A DNA stretch of 64,000 nt. It comes from Allomuricauda sp. F6463D (GTDB taxonomy: Bacteria; Bacteroidota; Bacteroidia; Flavobacteriales; Flavobacteriaceae). Position 1 is the stretch's first letter; every line of letters begins with the position of its first letter. The position numbers and the translations under genes are program-made. The DNA lies in NCBI RefSeq assembly GCF_023015965.1, contig NZ_JALKAN010000001.1, forward strand, positions 1,014,160 through 1,078,159, in the 5' to 3' direction. The notes beneath the pieces were generated by a model that was not told the DNA's origin, made no database searches, and saw only the letters and a program-made list of their open reading frames with translations. Of this stretch, positions 58,623 through 64,000 are shown piece after piece.

Positions 58623-59813
58623 ATGAACCCTTCTACCTCAGGATGGATCAACAAATTTGGTCACCTCGTAGATCAACAGTCTTCGCCGTTTAAAGACTTT
58701 GATAGCCTGTACAGAGAACTCAAAAAAAATGGGTTCGTATACGGCGTACATTTAGGCATACCTTCTTTTATAGAAGTGGAACATACCTTAAGTGAGGACG
58801 AGATTGCCAAAACCAATCTACTTACTGCTTTATACTTTACCTATACTTTTGAGGTGGGTAAAACAGATTTTGAAGCATTTGTTAGCAAAGTATTTGAGTA
58901 CTACCAATCTTTGGAGGTTAGTCGTATATCGTTCCTGAACAAAATATTGACCGGTTCTAAAACAATGTCGCAACTTGAACAATTAATCGACTCAAGAATC
59001 TATTTGAGTGATAATACTTTTAGCAGAGCATTCGGAAATAGCTTGACCAATTCCTTGCTTTATGTAGACATTCTGATATTCACCATCTACCTCCGAAGCA
59101 AAAAAAACATGATGGAACACGCTCAACTTTTAGAGTACGTTACCATCAATATCGTATACAACGCACTCAACGCCAAAGAGACTCAGGAATCGGATGCGAA
59201 ATTGATTCAATTGTTAGGTTCATCGTTAACGTATTTAGATCTGGACAAAGCAAAATATGAGGGTAATTATTCCGACCTGTTGACAAAGAATTTTACTAAA
59301 AATGAAAAGGATTATTTTTTGGATATGGCCTGTTTGACCATATGGGAAGATAAGACCCTAGACTATACAGAAACAGATTATATTTTTGGCTTGGGAAAAG
59401 ACCTGGACAAGTCTAAAAAAGAGGTGGAGTCGGAGCTTAAATTTGTAGAGGTTTTCTTTGAGGAAAATAAGGAGAAAATTGCATACTTAAATAATAAAAA
59501 TTTAGCTGTTCAATTCTATGATGGCATGTCTAAAAATGTAAGTAAGCTTATTCTCAGAAACAGTAAAAGGTTAAAAAAAGAGCTCACAGAAAGTCGCGAA
59601 TTGGTTGCACTTTTATCCAAGTCAACGGTTAAAGATTTAAACCACGAAGAGAAGAAAAAAGTACAGAATCAGTTATTGGATATTTTTAAGAGTATTCCAT
59701 CCTTGGCTATATTTATGTTGCCAGGAGGCGCTATTCTTTTACCTATTTTTATTAAATTGATTCCTAAATTACTGCCTTCTGCCTTTGACGACAATAGGGT
59801 TGATAAAAAATAG
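58623..59813 (+). CDS. LETM1-related biofilm-associated protein
   Basis: A 396-residue protein. The final part, SIPSLAIFMLPGGAILLPIFIKLIPKLLPSAFDDN (split here, about 355-390), is the LETM1-like membrane segment typical of the flavobacterial group named LETM1-related biofilm-associated. The preceding 340 residues are charged and helical (ESELKFVEVFFEENKEKIAYL, KRLKKELTESRELVALLSKS), probably cytoplasmic and partly coiled-coil. Biofilm involvement comes from family naming; the mechanism is unknown. It stands alone between an AT-rich gap and a converging response-regulator gene. Confidence 0.85.
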   Translation: MNPSTSGWINKFGHLVDQQSSPFKDFDSLYRELKKNGFVYGVHLGIPSFIEVEHTLSEDEIAKTNLLTALYFTYTFEVGKTDFEAFVSKVFEYYQSLEVSRISFLNKILTGSKTMSQLEQLIDSRIYLSDNTFSRAFGNSLTNSLLYVDILIFTIYLRSKKNMMEHAQLLEYVTINIVYNALNAKETQESDAKLIQLLGSSLTYLDLDKAKYEGNYSDLLTKNFTKNEKDYFLDMACLTIWEDKTLDYTETDYIFGLGKDLDKSKKEVESELKFVEVFFEENKEKIAYLNNKNLAVQFYDGMSKNVSKLILRNSKRLKKELTESRELVALLSKSTVKDLNHEEKKKVQNQLLDIFKSIPSLAIFMLPGGAILLPIFIKLIPKLLPSAFDDNRVDKK

Positions 59814-59903
59814 AAAATTTATCCCAAAAAACCTACTATAAGAAAAACTTATAATGAGTTTTTAAAAGCAGGTGTCATTTGATATTCAGACGTTTAAATA
59901 GAA

Positions 59904-60659
59904 TCACTCTAACCACAACTTAAAGTCTCTAACTCGCTCCCTACTTACTATTACCTCATGCTCTTTAAAGTGATTAAACTTTATTTGAAGCCTTGAATTT
60001 GTGTATGAAATAATATCTGCTATGTGATTGATATTCACGTAAAACTTACGGCTTATCCTAAAAAACGATTGTGGTACCAACTCTTCTTCCAACTGCTCCA
60101 ATGTGGTGTCCAATAAATAATTTCTCCCATCCGAAGTTGCGGCATACGTCCCTTTGTTTTCGCTATAAAAACATTCGACATCATCGGCATTTATAATTTT
60201 TAAATGCTGCCCCACCTTAGCGGTAAATCGTTTTTTATATTCACGCTCCAAAGGGTTCACCAAAAGGTTTTTGATATCGTTAAAATCGATGGGGATTTTT
60301 TGATTTTCCGGCTTAAAATTTTGATACTTTTTTACAGCACTTTCCAACTCTTCTTCGTCAATAGGTTTTAACAAATAATCAATGCTATTTAACTTGAAGG
60401 CCTGGAGTGCATATTCGTCATATGCAGTAGTGAAAATGATAGCGCTTTTCACCTTGACCACATCAAAAATTTCAAAGGAAAGCCCATCAGATAATTGGAT
60501 GTCGAGGAAGATCAAATCAGGGTGTGGATTATCTTGAAACCAGACAATAGATTCTTCGACGGAATGTAGCATGGTGGAAACTTCCAATTCCAATTCTGAG
60601 AGCAATCTAGACAACCTTCTTGCCGCTGGTTTTTCGTCTTCAATGATCAGGACATTCAT
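59904..60659 (-). CDS. LytTR family response regulator
   Basis: A 251-residue two-domain protein. The receiver (1-120) has the acidic pocket IIEDEKPAARR, the phosphorylated D53 in LIFLDIQLSDG, threonine in IIFTTAYDEYA and lysine in YLLKPID. The C-terminal LytTR DNA-binding domain (about 150-250) reads RFTAKVGQHLKIINADDVECFYSENKGTYA (split here), TLEQLEEELVPQSFFRISRKFYVNINHI and IVSRERVRDFKLWLE. It should be activated by the LytS-type kinase at 62251-63579 and bind direct repeats upstream of its targets. It is the last gene of the 2TM operon, 93 bp after the previous stop. Confidence 0.94.
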   Translation of the reverse strand: MNVLIIEDEKPAARRLSRLLSELELEVSTMLHSVEESIVWFQDNPHPDLIFLDIQLSDGLSFEIFDVVKVKSAIIFTTAYDEYALQAFKLNSIDYLLKPIDEEELESAVKKYQNFKPENQKIPIDFNDIKNLLVNPLEREYKKRFTAKVGQHLKIINADDVECFYSENKGTYAATSDGRNYLLDTTLEQLEEELVPQSFFRISRKFYVNINHIADIISYTNSRLQIKFNHFKEHEVIVSRERVRDFKLWLE

Positions 60660-60752
60660 GTGCTTTTGTTTAGTATTGTGGTGATTGTTTTATTATGCTC
60701 TCGCTTTACTTTTTTACTTGATCATTAAGGAATAATCTCCCCAATGATGTAA

Positions 60753-61085
60753 CTACTTATATTTGTTTGTTTGCTCCCTATCCTCATCCATATACTTTTG
60801 GATTTGGCGCTCTTCCCACTTTTTGACAAAAGTAAATTTATCCCGAAAAATAATTAGGGTATGCACCACCAATATCAATCCCCAAATGATAATATTGGCA
60901 TTTATCCAATCGTAAAAATAGGACTCTTTGGGAAATGCTTCAGGTAACAAAGAGTTCATTGCCCCAATTTTAAGAAGGTAAAGAAACCCGTTGATAACAA
61001 CAAACACCAATATATGTCGGTAATACCCCTTTAGTTCCTTAACTCGCTTTTTCGCAGCTTCTATGGCATTGTTTTTATCAATCAT
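60753..61085 (-). CDS. 2TM-domain protein 1
   Basis: A 110-residue member of the 2TM family: two membrane helices (HILVFVVINGFLYLLKI and ANIIIWGLILVVHTLIIF) between charged ends. The N-terminal helix motif AIEAAKKRVKELKGYYRH and the C-terminal KKWEERQIQKYMDEDRE are family hallmarks. It is the most diverged of the copies here: it lacks the GWGIG turn and has a longer loop between helices. It is five bases from the next 2TM gene. The function is unknown. Confidence 0.85.
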   Translation of the reverse strand: MIDKNNAIEAAKKRVKELKGYYRHILVFVVINGFLYLLKIGAMNSLLPEAFPKESYFYDWINANIIIWGLILVVHTLIIFRDKFTFVKKWEERQIQKYMDEDREQTNKYK

Positions 61086-61090
61086 GTCCC

Positions 61091-61396
61091 CTACTTGTAT
61101 TTATTCATTTCCTCTTTGTCCTCGTCCATGTACTTTTTAATCTGACGTTCCTCCCAGTCTTTGCCCAAAAAGGGGTTAAATCCAAAGGTTTTAGATGCGT
61201 GAAAGAGCACTCCAATGCCCCAAGCAACCAATGTTATAAAATGCTCCCACTGCCAAAAGGTCTCGGTATTCAAATAAATATTGATTAAAATAAAGGTGTT
61301 AACGACTACATAAATGGACAAATGGATATAAAACCCCTTCAGTTCGTCGATTCGTTTTTTGGCTCTATTGTATTTGTCTTTATTTAAACTATCCAT
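61091..61396 (-). CDS. 2TM-domain protein 2
   Basis: A 101-residue 2TM protein. DSLNKDKYNRAKKRIDELKGFYIHLSIYVVVN leads into helix 1, and FITLVAWGIGVLFHASKTFGFNPFLGKDWEERQIKKYMDED covers helix 2 and the hallmark tail (both split here). The ATG at 61396 is chosen because it aligns with the starts of the other copies; an ATG at 61408 would overlap the preceding gene by ten bases. The start lies two bases after the neighbour's stop, so translation is coupled. Confidence 0.87.
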   Translation of the reverse strand: MDSLNKDKYNRAKKRIDELKGFYIHLSIYVVVNTFILINIYLNTETFWQWEHFITLVAWGIGVLFHASKTFGFNPFLGKDWEERQIKKYMDEDKEEMNKYK

Positions 61397-61398
61397 AA

Positions 61399-61701
61399 TT
61401 ATCGCCATTTATCATTTTGTTCATCTTCCTTCATAAACTCTTCAATTTTGCGCTTCTCCCATTGTTTTCCAAAAAATGGATTTAAGTCAAATGTTTTCAG
61501 AGCATGAAAAACAATTCCTATGCCCCATCCAAAGGCCGCCCACAAAAACCACATATAGCCAAAACCAGTGGTTAAGTAATTTATCAATGCCAATCCAGAA
61601 ATTACCAGTACATAAGAAGTAAGATTGCCATAAAACTTCTTTAGTTCGTCCACGCGCCCCCTGGCCCTAATGTATTTACTTTCTTTATCGGTGTTCTCCA
61701 T
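61399..61701 (-). CDS. 2TM-domain protein 3
   Basis: A 100-residue 2TM protein beginning MENTDKESKYIRARGRVDEL. Helix 1 is YVLVISGLALINYL, helix 2 is WFLWAAFGWGIGIVFHALKTF, and the tail NPFFGKQWEKRKIEEFMKED is typical. The frame opens at 61743, but the ATG at 61701 aligns with the other copies. It lies 44 bp after 2TM protein 4. Confidence 0.87.
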   Translation of the reverse strand: MENTDKESKYIRARGRVDELKKFYGNLTSYVLVISGLALINYLTTGFGYMWFLWAAFGWGIGIVFHALKTFDLNPFFGKQWEKRKIEEFMKEDEQNDKWR

Positions 61702-61745
61702 AATATTTGTGTTTGCTGAGATGTGGTAGTTAAAAATACTCATTA

Positions 61746-62024
61746 TTAAAATTCTTTATCGTTCATAAATTGCTGAATCTTACGCTCTTCCCATTGCTTT
61801 CCAAAGATAGGGTTGTGACCATAGGCAGTCATCCAGAGACATATCAGCCCTATCCCCCACCCAATGGCCGGGAAAATGGCCCAAGGGATGTCCGTTGTCC
61901 TATAATTGATGTACACCAAAAGTGGAATTACAATACAATAAGCAATTAAACTATGATAAAAGGATTTAATGTTCCCCACTCTTTCCTTGGCTCTGGTGTA
62001 TCGCTGTTCGTTTAAATTTTCCAT
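61746..62024 (-). CDS. 2TM-domain protein 4
   Basis: A 92-residue 2TM protein: MENLNEQRYTRAKERVGNIKSFY, helix 1 LIAYCIVIPLLVYINYR, helix 2 WAIFPAIGWGIGLICLWMTAYG, tail NPIFGKQWEERKIQQFMNDKEF (split here). It is very similar to the C-terminal 2TM part of the kinase upstream (AYCIVIPFLWWLNFRTTDFLW), suggesting recent duplication of that segment. The 226-bp gap to the kinase gene is the longest inside this operon. Confidence 0.88.
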   Translation of the reverse strand: MENLNEQRYTRAKERVGNIKSFYHSLIAYCIVIPLLVYINYRTTDIPWAIFPAIGWGIGLICLWMTAYGHNPIFGKQWEERKIQQFMNDKEF

Positions 62025-62250
62025 GACTGTTCGTTCTTAGTATTGATTACATGTCAAACTTCGGAAAACCTATAAGCAAAAAGAAAAACGAGTTTCTGAA
62101 TTGTAATTTTAAAGGGATGAATTGTGGTTGGTTAGGGTGAAGGGTACTAGGCTAAGGAAGATACAGAAAATTACAGCGAATAGTAAAGACAATTTAGACT
62201 CAATCAATGCACTCTCATTTGAATTCGAACGAACCTCTGGCATCCAGTAA

Positions 62251-63579
62251 CTAAAAATCGTCCTTTTCCATAAGCTCCCTAATTTTTCGCTCCTCCCAGC
62301 GTTTGCCCCATAACGGATTGTAACCAAAAGCTTCCATGCCATGGGCGAGCACACCAAAGCCCCAACCAATTGTTGGGAAAAATGCCCATAAAAAATCCGT
62401 AGTCCGGAAATTGAGCCACCATAAAAACGGAATAACAATACAGTAGGCCATAAGATTGCCATAAAAGTCCTTTATAGCTTTTACCCTTTCTTTTGCCTTT
62501 GCATATCGCTTCTCCTCGATATAATGCTCTTGGGTTTCCATTACGGTATACTTTTGGGTGAGCATGGGTAGAAACACACTAAAATCCTTCTCTGTTTTTT
62601 TAATGACCATTTCGCGATCTGTCAAAATGTTATAACGTTGTTTTATATTTTGAAGTCCAACCCCGCTACTTTTTTTCACCACTTGTTTTTCCTGAAGATT
62701 ATTGGTAACGACCAACATTCCCTGTTTTTCAAAAACCTTGATGTGCAATGGTTTGGATGATGTGACCACATTGTGTTTTACCGCATTTTCCAATAAAAGC
62801 TGCAAGGACAACGGTACAATTTTAGCTTCGGGCTGGGAACAATTGTCCGGAATATCAAAAATGATACTATCCTCGAAACGCATTTTCAGAAGACGCACGT
62901 AGGTTCTGGCAAACTTCAGTTCTTCATCTACCGTGACCAAGTCTTTGTTTTTCTGTTCCAGTACATATCGATATACTTTGGAAAGGGAAGTTGTAAAGTT
63001 TTGGGCTTGACGCGGGTCTTCCTCTATCAAGCTGGTCAACACGTTAAGACTATTGAACAAAAAATGGGGGTCGAGCTGGTTTTTAAGCGCATCGAATCTG
63101 GCCGATGCCGATCCCGCAATTATCTTTTGCTCCTTTACCTGCTTTTCCTTGTAATATTTGTAGTAATAGGCCGCATAGAACAATAGTGCGACCACCATAG
63201 ATATTATAAAAGAATAAAAATAATACTGTGGTCGCTCTCCTGTGAAAAATACATCTAGCGGAGTTTTGTTAACAACCACTCTCAATATCAAACGGGCAAT
63301 AAAAATTCCAATTATCGATGCGACAATGTTTCCCAACACACCATAGGCAATGTACTTTCTGGTAAACAGCTCTTTTTTGTACTTACGCATCAATAGTATA
63401 AATGAACCTGCGTTACACAAGTATATAGTCACCGAGAAAATCATACTTTCCCAAAATTCCACCCATAATTCTTGTATACTCAATTCCCATCCATTCAAAA
63501 AAATAATAATGAGGACCACCAAAAAAATGGCAATCCCCACTATAATCGATTTGAATATTTCTCTTAGTAAGAGTTTCAT
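62251..63579 (-). CDS. LytS-type sensor histidine kinase fused to a C-terminal 2TM domain
   Basis: A 442-residue membrane kinase. Four hydrophobic segments lie in 10-140 (SIIVGIAIFLVVLIIIFLNG, MIFSVTIYLCNAGSFILLM, GVLGNIVASIIGIFIARLIL, YFYSFIISMVVALLFYAAYY). The His_kinase domain has the phosphorylated H172 in QLDPHFLFNSLNVL, N-box LLLENAVKHN (N265), and G-box SGVGLQNIKQRY; the ATPase part ends near residue 340 (SVFLPML). Residues about 355-442 are a full 2TM domain, RYAKAKERVKAIKDFYGN to WGKRWEERKIRELMEKDD. Met347 at the junction has the look of a former start codon. The partner is the LytTR regulator downstream. It begins six bases after the upstream gene, in the same operon. Confidence 0.9.
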   Translation of the reverse strand: MKLLLREIFKSIIVGIAIFLVVLIIIFLNGWELSIQELWVEFWESMIFSVTIYLCNAGSFILLMRKYKKELFTRKYIAYGVLGNIVASIIGIFIARLILRVVVNKTPLDVFFTGERPQYYFYSFIISMVVALLFYAAYYYKYYKEKQVKEQKIIAGSASARFDALKNQLDPHFLFNSLNVLTSLIEEDPRQAQNFTTSLSKVYRYVLEQKNKDLVTVDEELKFARTYVRLLKMRFEDSIIFDIPDNCSQPEAKIVPLSLQLLLENAVKHNVVTSSKPLHIKVFEKQGMLVVTNNLQEKQVVKKSSGVGLQNIKQRYNILTDREMVIKKTEKDFSVFLPMLTQKYTVMETQEHYIEEKRYAKAKERVKAIKDFYGNLMAYCIVIPFLWWLNFRTTDFLWAFFPTIGWGFGVLAHGMEAFGYNPLWGKRWEERKIRELMEKDDF

Positions 63580-63585
63580 CTTTTT

Positions 63586-64000
63586 CTATTTCCCACAGTT
63601 TGCCAAAACTTCTTCAGCTCTTTCTTTTCCCCACGAAGGATAAAACGGTGTTTCGGATTTAAAGGTAACAAAAAGTTCCAAGGCCTTTTCCACATCCTTA
63701 CAATAGGGTGTTATATCCTTTCCAAAATATCTTGCGGACCCCATATCCCATTCCGCCTTTGAGAATACTACTCGTGGATTATCGGGTGCCAATTCCATTG
63801 CCTTTTGATAGAGTTGTGTGTTCTGTTGTGAAAGTGTCATACCATATGTAGCTCCATCAAAAGAAATCCAAGCTGTGTTTATTAATGCCTCTTGAATCAA
63901 AAGCTCGGGATTGTCCGGAGAAATGGCTTTGGCCACATCCAAAAACTCTTTTGCCTTTTCCAGTTGTTTGCTCAATTTATTTTCATCTTTTTCACCAAAG
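63586..64000 (-). CDS. Helical repeat-type protein, C-terminal part (gene begins beyond the window)
   Basis: The frame is open to the window edge (FGEKDENK precedes SKQLEKAKEFL), so the start lies outside and the TTG at 63975 is probably internal. The visible part has TPR-like features: EKAKEFLDVAKAISPDNPELLIQEALINTAW, then LYQKAMELAPDNPRVVFSKAEWDMGSARYFG (both split here), with the recurrent APDNPxxxF pattern. It ends YPSWGKERAEEVLANCGK. The function is unknown. It directly precedes the kinase gene, six bases apart, and is likely co-transcribed. Confidence 0.75.
   Translation of the reverse strand, partial: FGEKDENKLSKQLEKAKEFLDVAKAISPDNPELLIQEALINTAWISFDGATYGMTLSQQNTQLYQKAMELAPDNPRVVFSKAEWDMGSARYFGKDITPYCKDVEKALELFVTFKSETPFYPSWGKERAEEVLANCGK

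Noticed and set aside
62109..62462. 117-codon minus-strand frame overlapping the kinase 3' end
   Set aside because: Most of it is an out-of-frame shadow of the 2TM segment of the kinase; only its last 44 codons lie in the gap and are noted as a weak finding.
1..64000. CRISPR arrays, rRNA and tRNA genes
   Set aside because: No regularly spaced repeats and no recognisable tRNA or rRNA sequence were seen by eye; a covariance search could still find a small RNA.

Overview
The window looks like the chromosome of a marine-type member of the Flavobacteriaceae (Bacteroidota). Three lines of evidence point there. The protein families are typical of the group: the alternative Bacteroidetes GlmU-like protein, DUF4199 protein, LETM1-related biofilm protein, 2TM proteins, and many lipoproteins with charged residues after the lipid cysteine. 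Promoters fit the Bacteroidota pattern, TTG/TTTG then about 19-22 bp then TAnnTTTG, upstream of several genes. Coding density is high with frequent small overlaps. The genus cannot be fixed from sequence alone; a Muricauda/Allomuricauda-like organism is a guess. No rRNA, tRNA, CRISPR array, insertion sequence or phage was recognised.

Layout. 1-7.65 kb: the end of a GNAT gene, mtaB (tRNA modification), then a lipoprotein amidohydrolase, a CocE-type hydrolase and a lipoprotein sulfatase. 7.7-9.6 kb: an AT-rich LysE exporter/LysR regulator pair bounded by GTTAAC words and followed by a long folded repeat; it looks like a transferred cassette. 9.6-12.6 kb: a short palindrome, a small exported protein, a SoxB-like metallophosphoesterase, DoxX and an exported DsrE protein, probably a periplasmic sulfur-compound module. 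12.8-25.9 kb: housekeeping and envelope genes (GlmU-like, L31, DUF4199, GT2, phosphohexomutase, MsbA-like ABC exporter), an ECF-sigma operon, and RsmB divergent from a Ycf48-like lipoprotein. 26-30.3 kb: purL and a GNAT gene. 30.4-38.9 kb: fatty-acid degradation (acyl-CoA synthetase, MarR regulator, FadN-like, FadA, FadE). A 28-bp perfect palindrome lies beside the marR promoter, and a small four-helix-bundle gene flanked by inverted repeats splits fadN from fadA. 39-44.6 kb: a GH15 hydrolase divergent from a fused trehalose-6-phosphate synthase/phosphatase and an unusual propeller + NTF2 + NTF2 protein. 44.7-55 kb: exported peptidases and amidohydrolases (M28, M1, two amidohydrolases, S9), a YdeI-family protein, an MFS transporter and a DUF2490 protein. 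55-59.8 kb: Cu/Zn superoxide dismutase, a YceI lipoprotein, CorA, a minimal MscS and a LETM1-related protein. 59.9-64 kb (minus strand): a signalling operon with a partial repeat-type protein, a LytS-type histidine kinase fused in frame to a 2TM domain, four separate 2TM proteins and a LytTR response regulator.

How the parts work together. The fad genes convert fatty acids through activation, dehydrogenation, hydration/oxidation and thiolysis, and MarR probably controls them through the palindrome. Exported hydrolases and peptidases feed the cell from proteins and sulfated or amide-bound substrates. The trehalose genes suggest osmotic adaptation, with MscS and CorA also concerned with ions. 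The least explained system is the kinase/2TM array/LytTR cluster; next are the SoxB-like module and the LysE/LysR cassette. All function assignments rest on motif recognition by eye, without database searches.
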